Made by a program: the position numbers and the translations under genes. Source: Nitrobacter sp047149785 (GTDB taxonomy: Bacteria > Pseudomonadota > Alphaproteobacteria > Rhizobiales > Xanthobacteraceae). Taken from it: DNA of 64,000 bases. The DNA lies in the NCBI RefSeq assembly GCF_047149785.1, contig NZ_BAAGBE010000001.1:1054001-1118000 (forward strand), in the 5' to 3' direction. Below are positions 16,920 through 25,103 of the stretch, one piece after another (within the stretch, counting starts at the first letter, position 1; each line of letters begins with the position of its first letter). The notes beneath the pieces are model-generated. The model saw nothing but the letters and a program-made list of their open reading frames with translations, searched no databases and was not told the origin of the DNA.

Positions 16920-17189
16920 TCAATCCTGCCGCGGCAGGCCCATCCGGTACACGCCGCGGAAGTCCAGGGGATCGGCCGGCTTGCCTTTGCGATAGATCAC
17001 GAGACGGCCGGACTGCGCCAGGACCACGGCCGCGCGCCGGATCGGCTTCAACAGACCGTGCCAGTCGGATTCGGCGGCAATCGCTTGCGCGATCTCCGGC
17101 GCGCTCAGCGTCCGCGTGACATCGCGCGTCAGGACCTTGAGAATGCTGTCTTCGAGGGACGGTGGCGGCTGCGAATCTTGCGTGGTCAT
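16920..17189 (-). CDS. DUF3253 family protein
   Basis: An 89-residue winged-helix-like small protein. The pattern LEDSILKVLTRDVTRTLSAP, then IRRAAVVLAQSGRLVIYRKG, then KPADPLDFRGVYRMGLP matches DUF3253, whose function is unknown. ATG 17189 opens the conserved block; the frame is open further upstream without similarity. It is divergent from the TolA-like gene. Confidence 0.82.
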   Translation of the reverse strand: MTTQDSQPPPSLEDSILKVLTRDVTRTLSAPEIAQAIAAESDWHGLLKPIRRAAVVLAQSGRLVIYRKGKPADPLDFRGVYRMGLPRQD

Positions 17190-17288
17190 GGGATGATGCC
17201 ATGACGCAGTGATAGTTGCTCTGCAAGTGGAAGAGCCCAATACGGGACTCAATCGAAATAGCTGCATACGGAGGTAAGACCGGTCGCT

Positions 17289-18053
17289 ATGATGGCGGCG
17301 GGGATAGCGCGGATGAAGTCGCGGGTGTTCACACGTTCGGGCGCTGCGTCGCTTGCCGGTCATATGGCGCTGGCGGCCGGCCTGTTCTTTGCCGGGGCAC
17401 ATCCGTTCGACTACGTCTCGCCTGAACCGATTGCGGTCGATATCGTATCCTCAAAGGAGATGCCTTCCCCTGAGAAGCAGGCTCGTCCGGAACGGTCGCG
17501 AGCCTCATCGACGGACGCGATTGACAGTCGGGACGACCATCCGCAGGCAGATACAGCTATGATCCCGGCGCAATCCACGCCGTCACAGGCTTCGCAGGCG
17601 CCGGTCCGGCCATCGCCGGAGCCGCATCCGTCGCCATCATATAACGCGCCACAGCCCGATATCAGCGTCAAGTATGGAGTTCTGCTCGGTCTGCCGGCGA
17701 GCGGCATTGGTGAAGGCAGCGGCGCCGCTGAGGCCACCAGGGCAGACATTCCTGCAATGGACACTGCACAGTTCCGGCGTCATCTGAAGAACTGCTCGAA
17801 AATGCCGGCATCGGTCTCGCCCGGCGACAACATTCGCATCGTGCTGCGCGTGCCGTTCACAACCGATGGAAAAATCGCCGCACCGCCTGCCTTGATCGAA
17901 GCCAGCGCGTCGACGAAGGGGCCCGCCTTGATGAAAGGAGCGATCGAGGCGCTGGTAGCGTGTCAGCCTTATGCGATGCTGCCGCCGGACAAATATGACG
18001 AGTGGAAGGTCCTCGATCTCAGTTTCACGCCGCGCGATTTCGTGGGCGGATAA
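17289..18053 (+). CDS. TolA/TonB C-terminal-like envelope protein
   Basis: A 254-residue protein with one N-terminal membrane segment (about residues 20-38), a long Pro/Ser/Ala-rich periplasmic spacer (about 45-125), and a C-terminal domain (about 155-250). In that domain NIRIVLRVPFTTDGKIAAPP and ALVACQPYAMLPPDKYDEWK fit the TonB-C/TolA fold. It probably spans the periplasm. No tolQ, tolR or tonB neighbours are present, so coupling to a motor is unproven. GGAGG lies 14 bases before the ATG. Confidence 0.7.
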   Translation: MMAAGIARMKSRVFTRSGAASLAGHMALAAGLFFAGAHPFDYVSPEPIAVDIVSSKEMPSPEKQARPERSRASSTDAIDSRDDHPQADTAMIPAQSTPSQASQAPVRPSPEPHPSPSYNAPQPDISVKYGVLLGLPASGIGEGSGAAEATRADIPAMDTAQFRRHLKNCSKMPASVSPGDNIRIVLRVPFTTDGKIAAPPALIEASASTKGPALMKGAIEALVACQPYAMLPPDKYDEWKVLDLSFTPRDFVGG

Positions 18054-18119
18054 TTCAGGACAGCCGGTGCTTTCGGCATCGGTTTTATGGCGTGAGCGAA
18101 GGCACGGGAGTGAATCGGA

Positions 18120-18776
18120 ATGACGCTGACGCTCGTGATAGGAAACAAGAATTATTCCTCGTGGTCGATGCGGCCCTGGCTGGCGCTCAAGGCCGGCGGC
18201 ATCGCATTCGAGGAGATGTTCGTTCCGCTCTACACCGGCAGGGCCGATAAACAGCGCATCCTCGATATAACTCCTGCCGGCAAGGTCCCGGCGCTGATCG
18301 ACGGTGACGTGACGGTCTGGGATTCGTTGGCGATTATCGAATATCTCGCCGAACGGTTTCCGGAAGCGGGTCTGTGGCCGGCGGATCCCGCGAGCCGCGC
18401 ACGCGCGCGATCCGTCTCGGCGGAAATGCATGCGGGCTTTGCCGCGCTGCGAAACGAGTGCGGGATGAATCTGCACCGGCCGATCGGTGCGAAGGCGTTG
18501 TCAGACAATGCGCGCGCCGACGTTGCCCGTATCCAGGAACTTTGGACGGATTGCCGTCAGCGGTTCGCGGAGGCCGGGCCGTTCCTGTTCGGAGCCTTCA
18601 GCGCGGCGGACGCCATGTATGGGCCGGTGGTCCACCGCTTCCGGACCTATGCGATCGCCGTGACGCCGCCGGTGCGGGCTTACATGGATGCGATGATGTC
18701 GTGTCCGGCATTTCGGCAATGGACGGATGAAGGGCTTGCGGAAACCCTCGTGATCGAGAGGTTGGAGGCCGGTTGA
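18120..18776 (+). CDS. glutathione S-transferase family protein
   Basis: A 218-residue cytosolic GST. The N-terminal thioredoxin fold begins LVIGNKNYSSWSMRPWLALK, with a Ser-rich active site and the TPAGKVPALIDGDVTVWDSLAI glutathione-binding segment. The C-terminal helical domain contains FLFGAFSAADAMYGPVVHRF. The NKNYSSWSMRPW motif is typical of a bacterial GST subgroup (YfcF-like). The substrate is unknown. Confidence 0.9.
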   Translation: MTLTLVIGNKNYSSWSMRPWLALKAGGIAFEEMFVPLYTGRADKQRILDITPAGKVPALIDGDVTVWDSLAIIEYLAERFPEAGLWPADPASRARARSVSAEMHAGFAALRNECGMNLHRPIGAKALSDNARADVARIQELWTDCRQRFAEAGPFLFGAFSAADAMYGPVVHRFRTYAIAVTPPVRAYMDAMMSCPAFRQWTDEGLAETLVIERLEAG

Positions 18777-19017
18777 AGGCCGGAACAGGCATGATACCGC
18801 GCGGACTGGTTGGGGTGCCGGGGACGTATTCACAACCCTCACTCGTGAGTCCCGTTTCCGGCAACCCTATGAACGCTTACATCGTTGGAAAACCAGCAAA
18901 ATCGGCGATTCCGTCATGTCGTTTATGGCTAGCCAAAGGTCTCGGCCGCATGCTATACACTGCAAAACTTTGATCGACGACCTCGCTGAACCGTGGGCGG
19001 ATCGGTTGCGTTGTGTG

Positions 19018-19221
19018 ATGGAGAAGGCGTTGAAGCATAAATTCCTCGTTGGAGAAACGGTCTATTTCACCGCGAGCAACGTGGCGCGGCCGGCTGCGAG
19101 CGGCACCTACGAGGTGATCCGTTTGCTTCCCACCGACGGCGACGACTGTCAGTACCGGATCAAGAATTCGGCCGAGGCTTTCGAGCGCGTCGCAAAGGAA
19201 AGTCAACTCGCCGCAGGCTAG
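19018..19221 (+). CDS. 67-residue conserved hypothetical protein
   Basis: A small soluble protein; the segments FLVGETVYFTASNVARPA, GTYEVIRLLPTDGDDCQYRI and EAFERVAKESQL read as a compact beta-rich, SH3-like fold. I recall similar small proteins in Bradyrhizobium-type genomes, but no function. ATG 19018 opens the conserved part; the frame is open back to 18916. Confidence 0.6.
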   Translation: MEKALKHKFLVGETVYFTASNVARPAASGTYEVIRLLPTDGDDCQYRIKNSAEAFERVAKESQLAAG

Positions 19222-19264
19222 AGTTCCCGGCGCGATTGAGCCGATGTTTCCCGGACCGAGACTT

Positions 19265-19296
19265 TCCTGACGAAGGCCCGTCCTGACGAAGGCCCG
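19265..19296 (+). repeat. 16-base tandem duplication
   Basis: Two perfect adjacent copies of TCCTGACGAAGGCCCG in the gap after the 67-residue gene. It looks like a recent slippage duplication. Confidence 0.85.
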
Positions 19297-19433
19297 CCCT
19301 GAAAACCCTCCGAGATGGCCTTGATCGGACTGATTTTGCCGCATTCCCGGGGCAGTGAATAACCGGGGAATCTCATTGGCTTTCATCGATTGCGTTTTAT
19401 GCTGTTCCCGCTCGGCATGAGGGACATTCGCGC

Positions 19434-20414
19434 ATGAACTGGGATTGGACGTCGCCCGATCAATTCTGGCATTCGTCGACGTTCCCGTTTTGGCTGACGC
19501 TGGTCGTGGCCGGATTCTTCGCGATCCTGGTGTTGGTGACGCTGGTTCGCGCGGACAAGTCGGTTGCGAACGTCGTCCTGACCGTCATCACCTTGCTCGC
19601 GATCGGAGTGGCGGCTGCCGTCACCACTCGCGGCTTCAGCCCCGAGGGCCGTCAGGCGCTCGAGTCGAAAAACCTTTACGCGCCGGACAAGGTTGCCGCG
19701 ATGCCGGCGTTGTCTTGCATCGATGACCTCGCAGGCGACGTCGTCGAAGCCGCCTGCGAGAAGGCGCTGTTCGGTACGCCCGATGCGGTGGCCGCCGCCG
19801 TCTCCTATACCGCTTCGGAAATCAGCCGAGTGAGGTCGTTCAACGGTGCGGCTGACGCCGGCAGCGTTGTCTCGGTGGAGTTGGCGGCGCTGCGGCGCGC
19901 GCTCGAGCGCGACCGCTACGGTCTGGTCGCCCACGTGCTGACGGTCCGCGATCACTGCCGGCCATCGGACTGTGCCGCCTTTCAATCGCTGACCGATCAC
20001 AGCCATGTTGCGGCGAACATGGAGGAGGGGACTTACGAGAAGCTTGTAACGCGTTACGCGCCATCGTGGAGCGCACCTGCGGCGAGGGCGGACGCGGCGG
20101 AGCCCGAAACCCCGCCGCTGCCGGCGCTCGCATCGGAGCCGACGGGCAAGCCGACGACCGCCGATTTTCCGACGGCCGCTTCCATTCCGCCGGTCAGCAT
20201 CATGACGCCCGAGCCGCCGACCGGCGCGGCGCCGCCGCCATCCCCGCCCACTCCGCCCTCAGCGACCGCGCAAGCAGTTCCAAAGCCCGGCCCGACTCGG
20301 GCCAGGAAGCATACGACGGCGCCCAGGGCGGCACCGAAGGCTGCGCCCAGGGCGCATGCGGAGGCGCCTGTCCGCCTGACGCCTGAACCGTCCGCGGCGA
20401 GCACGCAGGATTAG
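19434..20414 (+). CDS. membrane-anchored Pro/Ala-rich conserved hypothetical protein
   Basis: A 326-residue protein with two N-terminal membrane helices (about residues 18-40 and 46-64). An extracytoplasmic or cytoplasmic domain with conserved cysteines (ALSCIDDLAGDVVEAACEKA; RDHCRPSDCAAFQS) spans about 75-205. A low-complexity Pro/Ala/Thr tail runs from 215 to the end. I recognise no named domain. The regular cysteine spacing suggests disulfides and a periplasmic location. Confidence 0.7.
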   Translation: MNWDWTSPDQFWHSSTFPFWLTLVVAGFFAILVLVTLVRADKSVANVVLTVITLLAIGVAAAVTTRGFSPEGRQALESKNLYAPDKVAAMPALSCIDDLAGDVVEAACEKALFGTPDAVAAAVSYTASEISRVRSFNGAADAGSVVSVELAALRRALERDRYGLVAHVLTVRDHCRPSDCAAFQSLTDHSHVAANMEEGTYEKLVTRYAPSWSAPAARADAAEPETPPLPALASEPTGKPTTADFPTAASIPPVSIMTPEPPTGAAPPPSPPTPPSATAQAVPKPGPTRARKHTTAPRAAPKAAPRAHAEAPVRLTPEPSAASTQD

Positions 20415-20441
20415 CTGACGTGTCTGAAAGCTCTCGCTGAA

Positions 20442-20879
20442 ATGCACCTCAATCTCGTCAAGCTTGCTGTCGGTTGCGATTCCGTTAAGGAACTCAGGAG
20501 CTGGATCGCCGAGCGCATGAAGCTGGCAAAGCGAAAAGGGTTGCCGCGTCACCACATCCACATCACCCGGATGACGCCGAAGCGCAACGAGGAATTGCTC
20601 GAGGGAGGCTCGCTTTATTGGGTGATCAGGGGTGAAATTGCCGCCCGCGAGAAGCTGATCGGAATCGAGCCGTTCCGCGACCGCGACGGTATCGGCCGAT
20701 GTCGCCTGATCATGCAGCCGAAGGTGGTTGCCGTCAGGCCGCGTCCGATGCGCCCGTTTCAGGGGTGGCGCTATCTGTCTGCCGCGGATGCGCCGCCCGA
20801 TCTCGGCAGCAATGCGGCGAGCGTTGCCGCGATGCCGGAGCCGCTGCGGCGCGAGTTGCGTGATCTGGGGTTGCTGTAA
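20442..20879 (+). CDS. DUF1489 family protein
   Basis: A 145-residue soluble protein conserved in alphaproteobacteria. MHLNLVKLAVGCDSVKEL, then RHHIHITRMTPKRNEELLEG, then GSLYWVIRGEIAAREKLIGI match DUF1489. Function unknown. It starts 27 bases after the preceding gene, so the two may be co-transcribed. Confidence 0.88.
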   Translation: MHLNLVKLAVGCDSVKELRSWIAERMKLAKRKGLPRHHIHITRMTPKRNEELLEGGSLYWVIRGEIAAREKLIGIEPFRDRDGIGRCRLIMQPKVVAVRPRPMRPFQGWRYLSAADAPPDLGSNAASVAAMPEPLRRELRDLGLL

Positions 20880-20902
20880 GGGTAACGGGCGGAATCGTAT
20901 TC

Positions 20903-21209
20903 TTGCAGGCCGTTGAAGAAGTCGGTAGCGGAGCGGAAAACGGCATCAACGAGCAGACTCAGCATCCGGATTCGATCAAGGAGGCCATCGCGGCGCTGAA
21001 AAAGCAGCATGCCGAAGTCGACGCCGATTATCGCAAGGATCTGATGGCCGATCTGTCGAAGGCTGGTCCGGAAGGGAGTCGTCGAACAAACCGAACTCCG
21101 CGCCATCCACGAACAGATGTTGTCGACAAAGGGGTATCCGCCGCAGATCGCGAGCATGCTTGAGCCTATCTGGAAGCCCTTTAAGCGCGAGCTCTCAATC
21201 AATGATTAA
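20903..21209 (+). pseudogene. frameshifted small gene coupled to the downstream membrane protein
   Basis: The first frame (from TTG 20903) reads through SIKEAIAALKKQHAEVDADY and then loses sense near 21075. From there a second frame reads VVEQTELRAIHEQM and ends PIWKPFKRELSIND at TAA 21207-21209. Together they give one coherent charged protein of about 100 residues, so a single-base frameshift (or sequencing error) lies around 21070-21080. The restored stop overlaps the next ATG (ATGATTAA), which supports a former or real coupled pair. I recognise no family. Confidence 0.6.
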
Positions 21210-21927
21210 ACGTGGCCTGTCGATCTTCGATCCGCCTAATGACCTGGTCGACGCCTCTGGAGTCACGCCCAAGCTGGGTGAAGGCGAACGTGTTCTCTGG
21301 ATCGGCACGCCAGGATGGTTCAGCAGCTTTTTCTGTACAAATTCATGGGGTATGCCAGCGGTTCTCGTTGCGGCGTTCATCTTGTACCGCGGTCTCTATG
21401 TGCGAACTGCCGCGCAGTACGCCATTGATGGGCTTATAGCGTGGCGATGGGGGGTGGTCGGTTTCACAGTCTTTTTTGCTTTCATTATTAACTTTGTCGC
21501 GCTGTACATGGGCGGCGCCTTTGTCTACATCCTTACGACGAAGCGGATGATGGTAAAAGTAGATCGGACGAGATTGCTCGTCAGATTATTTCAATACTTC
21601 AAGAAAGTTTCCGATGCGGATGGCTTCGCCGCCTACGATTTGAGATATCTCAACGGCGCTCGTGTCTATGCCGGCCCCTTGGGCTATGGGAATGTGAGCG
21701 TCTCTTACAAAGTCGGCACCTTTGGAAGCCTCAGAGGCGACTTGGACACCTATAAATCCGAACCCGTTTTCCGCCGTGCGCGGCGGTACGTGAAAGTATA
21801 CTTCCGTAGCGTGGTTTTCTTTCATCCGGCTGAGACCTTTTGCAATGTGTACTTCGGTATCAAGGATGTAGATCGGCTTGGCGATCTTCTGAATGATCAA
21901 TGCGCGGCTCATCTGAGTAAACGATAA
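21202..21927 (+). CDS. membrane protein with PH-like (bPH) features
   Basis: A 241-residue protein. The opening GEGERVLWIGTPGWFSSFF and the post-membrane YILTTKRMMVKVDRTRL resemble bacterial PH-domain membrane proteins, but the match is weak. Two hydrophobic segments lie near residues 48-65 and 82-110. The rest is soluble with DLRYLNGARVYAG and VYFGIKDVDRLGDLL. The region is clearly less GC-rich than its neighbours and uses AT-ending codons more, which suggests acquisition. ATG 21202 overlaps the stop of the frameshifted gene. Confidence 0.65.
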   Translation: MIKRGLSIFDPPNDLVDASGVTPKLGEGERVLWIGTPGWFSSFFCTNSWGMPAVLVAAFILYRGLYVRTAAQYAIDGLIAWRWGVVGFTVFFAFIINFVALYMGGAFVYILTTKRMMVKVDRTRLLVRLFQYFKKVSDADGFAAYDLRYLNGARVYAGPLGYGNVSVSYKVGTFGSLRGDLDTYKSEPVFRRARRYVKVYFRSVVFFHPAETFCNVYFGIKDVDRLGDLLNDQCAAHLSKR

Positions 21928-21953
21928 CAAGGCGAACAGCGGGAGGCAGGACA

Positions 21954-22049
21954 ATGGGAGAATATTCAGGACTTATCGCTGGGGGCGGAGGAGGCGAACG
22001 AATTGGAATCGGATCGGGAACGTTGTTCTCTTTTTCAATATCCTGCTAA
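21954..22049 (+). CDS. 31-codon glycine-rich small ORF
   Basis: It starts at ATG 21954 with GGGAGGCAGG eight bases upstream, a strong ribosome-binding site. The product is MGEYSGLIAGGGGGERIGIG followed by SGTLFSFSISC, ending in cysteine. It sits 26 bases after the membrane protein and overlaps the panC stop by four bases tail-to-tail. It may be a genuine small peptide of the module or chance. Confidence 0.35.
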   Translation: MGEYSGLIAGGGGGERIGIGSGTLFSFSISC

Positions 22050-22897
22050 ACGCCGATATTGTCGATCAGCCGGGTCGTTCCGATTCTTGCTGCGACCAGG
22101 AGCCGGACCGGTCCGTCCTTGATCGAACGCACGGGAGCCAGCGTTTCGGCATGGCGCGCCTCGAAATAGTCCAGCACGAAGCCTGCGTCACCGATCGTTC
22201 TCGCACCATCGGCGATGACGGTTTCGAGACTTTCGCCGTTCCGTAAGCGTCTGGCGGCATCCTTCATGACGCGGTGGAGCGTCGGCGCGACGGCGCGCTG
22301 CCCGCTCGACAGATAGACGTTGCGCGACGACATCGCGAGCCCGTCGCGCTCGCGCACGATCGGCACTCCGACGACTTTGACGCCGAGATCGAGATCGGCG
22401 GCCATTCGTGTCACGACCTTGAGCTGCTGATAGTCCTTCTGACCGAACAGGGCGATATCCGGCCGGCACTGCGCGAACAGCTTGCCGACGACAGTCGCAA
22501 CGCCGCCGAAGAAATGCGGCCGGAAACGATCTTCAAGACCTGCCGCCGCCGGTCCTTCGGTCAATATCCGGGTCGCGAAACCCGGCGGGTACATCGTGCC
22601 GACGCCCGGATTCCAGACCAGATCGACGCGCGCCTCCGCGAGTCTGGCCACGTCGGCCTTCCAGGTTCGTGGGTATGATCCGAAATCTTCATGCGGTGCG
22701 AATTGGGTTGGATTGACGAAAATGGAGACGATAACCTTCGACGCGCGCCGTTTTGCCTGATGCACCAGCGCCAGATGTCCGTCGTGAAGCGCCCCCATGG
22801 TCGGCACCAAGGCGACGGTAGCCCCGCGCGCCCGCAAACTCTCCAGGGCACGGCGCAGCGAGGGAAGGGTGCGGGCGACAGCGGGAGCGCGTGGCAT
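22046..22897 (-). CDS. panC: pantothenate synthetase
   Basis: Joins pantoate and beta-alanine with ATP via pantoyl-adenylate, the last step of vitamin B5 synthesis. The 283 residues carry the nucleotide-binding VPTMGALHDGHLALV (HxGH), the FVNPTQFAPHEDFGSYPR loop, LFGQKDYQQL and the KMSKS-like AMSSRNVYLS. No panB or panD adjoins it. The stop overlaps the opposing small ORF. Confidence 0.97.
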   Translation of the reverse strand: MPRAPAVARTLPSLRRALESLRARGATVALVPTMGALHDGHLALVHQAKRRASKVIVSIFVNPTQFAPHEDFGSYPRTWKADVARLAEARVDLVWNPGVGTMYPPGFATRILTEGPAAAGLEDRFRPHFFGGVATVVGKLFAQCRPDIALFGQKDYQQLKVVTRMAADLDLGVKVVGVPIVRERDGLAMSSRNVYLSSGQRAVAPTLHRVMKDAARRLRNGESLETVIADGARTIGDAGFVLDYFEARHAETLAPVRSIKDGPVRLLVAARIGTTRLIDNIGV

Positions 22898-22923
22898 TTC
22901 TGCTCGGTACGACTTTTTACCTT

Positions 22924-22950
22924 ATATGTCATGCCCGTATGGCATATGTC
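22924..22950. promoter_or_regulatory. dyad upstream of panC
   Basis: ATATGTC occurs twice (22924 and 22944), flanking and overlapping the inverted repeat ATGCC-CGTAT-GGCAT (22931-22945), 27-53 bases upstream of the panC start. This fits an operator position, but no regulator is implied by sequence. Confidence 0.3.
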
Positions 22951-23121
22951 TCCACAAGGACGAGAAGATTTCCCGCAAACTGGAACTGTCAACCCGGGTG
23001 AGAATTTTGCTGGAACTGACGCGTCGGCTTGGGGAACAAGGGACAACCGTTCTCTGGCTAAGGGCGTATTGAATCGTCGGTTGTTTGCGCCACATTGTGT
23101 CTTCAATCCTTGCGAGTTTCG

Positions 23122-23898
23122 ATGTCCCGCGATCCGGTGCCGCCAAAATATCCCGCTGATCCGTCCGTCTTTCGGAGTGCGCCGTCCGACGGAAGCGCTC
23201 CGCTGCCCGACATCAAGCCGTCGAGCCAGTCCGATATTGCCGCGTTCGTCGCCAAGGCGCGCGCGATGTCGCCCCATGCCGCCGGCAGTCGTGGCCGGCT
23301 GGTGTTTGCGCTCGATGCGACGATGAGCCGGCAGCCGACGTGGGACATGGCCTGCGCTCTCCAGGCCGACATGTTTCGCGAAGCCGCCGGCATCGGCAGC
23401 CTCGATATTCGCCTTATCTACTACCGTGGGATCAACGAGTGCCGCTCCAGCGGCTGGATATCCGATAGCGCGAAGCTGGCAAGATTGATGGGCGCCATCG
23501 ATTGCCGCAGCGGTGAAACTCAAATCGGCAAGGTTCTTTCGCACGCGCGCAGCGAAGCGGTCGCGTCGGGCATCAAGGTGGTCGTGTTCGTCGGTGATGC
23601 GATGGAGGAATCGGGCGACGAACTCTGCGCGACGGCCGGCCAATTGGGATTGCTGAAGGTTCCTGTATTTATGTTCCAGGAAGGACATGATGCGGCCGCG
23701 GAGAAGGCGTTTCGCGATATCGCGCGACTGACCGGCGGCGCGTGGTGCCGGTTCGATCCCGGCGCCGCCGCCCAGTTGCGTGAATTGCTCCGCGCGGCCG
23801 CAGCCTATGCCGCCGGCGGCAGGGAAGCCTTGCGGCGGATGTCGACGACAGCAGCCAGTGCGACCCAGCTTTTGGGGCAAATGAAATTGGCGCCATAA
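23122..23898 (+). CDS. VWA-fold protein
   Basis: A 258-residue soluble protein. Its centre is a von Willebrand A-like fold: strand RGRLVFALDATMS carries Asp65-x-Thr67-x-Ser69 of a MIDAS metal site, and GIKVVVFVGDAMEESGDEL supplies the later acidic residues. The first 45 residues are Pro/Ser-rich. No signal peptide is visible, so it is probably cytosolic. The next gene, 96 bases on, encodes a membrane-anchored J-domain protein, suggesting a shared role. Confidence 0.75.
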   Translation: MSRDPVPPKYPADPSVFRSAPSDGSAPLPDIKPSSQSDIAAFVAKARAMSPHAAGSRGRLVFALDATMSRQPTWDMACALQADMFREAAGIGSLDIRLIYYRGINECRSSGWISDSAKLARLMGAIDCRSGETQIGKVLSHARSEAVASGIKVVVFVGDAMEESGDELCATAGQLGLLKVPVFMFQEGHDAAAEKAFRDIARLTGGAWCRFDPGAAAQLRELLRAAAAYAAGGREALRRMSTTAASATQLLGQMKLAP

Positions 23899-23994
23899 TG
23901 CGATCGTTCTGGCTGGTGTCTGCGGCGTTCCGTTTGCGGTAACCGCTGCCAACAATCGCTTTCGTCGGCTGTGCCGACATACTATCTATCCGCC

Positions 23995-24714
23995 ATGCCA
24001 ACTCTGATCCTGGGCCTCCTTGCCTTTCTTTTCCTATATTTGCTGCTTCAATTGCTTCGGGCGGCAAACCCGGCCGTGCTTGCGCGAGCCATCAGGCTCG
24101 CGGGCGGCATCATCGCGCTCGCGGTGGCTGCTTTTGTCGGCATCAAGGGAGAGGTGGTGATCGCGCTGCCGCTCGGGATCTTCGGCGCCACGCTGCTGGG
24201 CTGGTCGCCGTCGCTCGCGTCGTTTTTCGGCAAGCTTTTCAGTGCGGGGACGCAGACCGCGGGGGGGCAGACGTCCCAGGTGCGCTCGCAGTTTCTCGAC
24301 ATGATCCTGGATCACGACAGCGGCCGGCTGGCGGGATGGATCGTTGCCGGACCCGATGCGGGCCGCTCGCTCGACGATTTCGACCTGCCGCGACTTGTCA
24401 CGATGATGACGGGCTTCGATGCCGAGAGTTGCGCGCTACTTGAAAGTTATCTGGACCGCCGGTTTCCCGCCTGGCGTCGGAACGCGCAGGACGATCCGGC
24501 AGGGGGGCGGCGCCGCGCGCCTTCGAGCGGCAAAATGACGGACGAGGAGGCCTATCAGATCCTTGGCTTGCAGCCTGGGGCGGGCGGCGACGAGATCCGG
24601 CGTGCGCACCGAGGACTCATGAAGAAACTGCATCCCGACCAGGGGGGGTCGACGTACCTGGCGGCTCGTGTAAACGAGGCCAAGGATACTTTGCTTCGCA
24701 CTCATCGCAGCTAA
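23995..24714 (+). CDS. membrane-anchored J-domain protein
   Basis: A 239-residue protein with N-terminal hydrophobic helices (about residues 2-18 and 28-65), a middle domain (GRLAGWIVAGPDAGRSLDDF) and a C-terminal J domain whose HPD tripeptide is His213-Asp215 (MKKLHPDQGG). The layout recalls DjlA or Tim14-type co-chaperones, which stimulate Hsp70 (DnaK) at the membrane. ATG 23995 begins directly at the hydrophobic segment. Confidence 0.8.
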   Translation: MPTLILGLLAFLFLYLLLQLLRAANPAVLARAIRLAGGIIALAVAAFVGIKGEVVIALPLGIFGATLLGWSPSLASFFGKLFSAGTQTAGGQTSQVRSQFLDMILDHDSGRLAGWIVAGPDAGRSLDDFDLPRLVTMMTGFDAESCALLESYLDRRFPAWRRNAQDDPAGGRRRAPSSGKMTDEEAYQILGLQPGAGGDEIRRAHRGLMKKLHPDQGGSTYLAARVNEAKDTLLRTHRS

Positions 24715-24913
24715 CTCCAACGCCACCAAACGCTACACTGCGAGTTGCTTCTGCCCGTCTCCGCTCGACGCTCCGTTTCACCCGCCGTTGTCCGGCGTTA
24801 TTGATGGTTGTTCTCGACTGTATCCGCCAATTCTTGACGAGTGGTTTGCGTGGCCTTGGTTTATCGGCTGCGCAGGTTACGCATGCTCAGGATTCGGACG
24901 CCGTCAAAATCAA

Positions 24914-24937
24914 ATGGCCGGGGCAAGGCCCGGCCAT
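24914..24937. repeat. short REP-like hairpin
   Basis: ATGGCCGGG and CCCGGCCAT are perfect 9-base arms around GCAAGG. It lies downstream of the J-domain gene and could help terminate it. The element resembles the hairpin at 13275-13297. Confidence 0.6.
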
Positions 24938-24980
24938 TGAGCAGTTTTCGATCAGATCGGGCCACAGTGCTGATGCTGCG

Positions 24981-25083
24981 GGTTCTTTCCGCTTCTGATG
25001 GAATCAGAAGCGGGGTTCTATGATTTTTATTTGATGCGTTTTCTTGACGCGAACCGGTAGCCACTTCGCTTGAAAACGCTCTA
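24981..25083 (-). repeat. interspersed palindromic element, copy C
   Basis: Reverse orientation relative to copy A. The terminal hairpin CCGCTTCTGAT/ATCAGAAGCGG is at 24989-25013, then TTTGATGCGTTTTCTTGACG, then GCGAACCGGTAGCCACTTCG, ending GAAAACGCTCTA. It fills most of the 389-base gap between the J-domain gene and the carboxypeptidase, which otherwise has no gene. Confidence 0.88.
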
Positions 25084-25103
25084 TGGCGACGCGGACGGCG
25101 CAG

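Noticed and set aside
22561..23955. 464-codon open frame on the minus strand
   Set aside because: Spans panC in another frame and the VWA gene in antisense; no recognisable domain.
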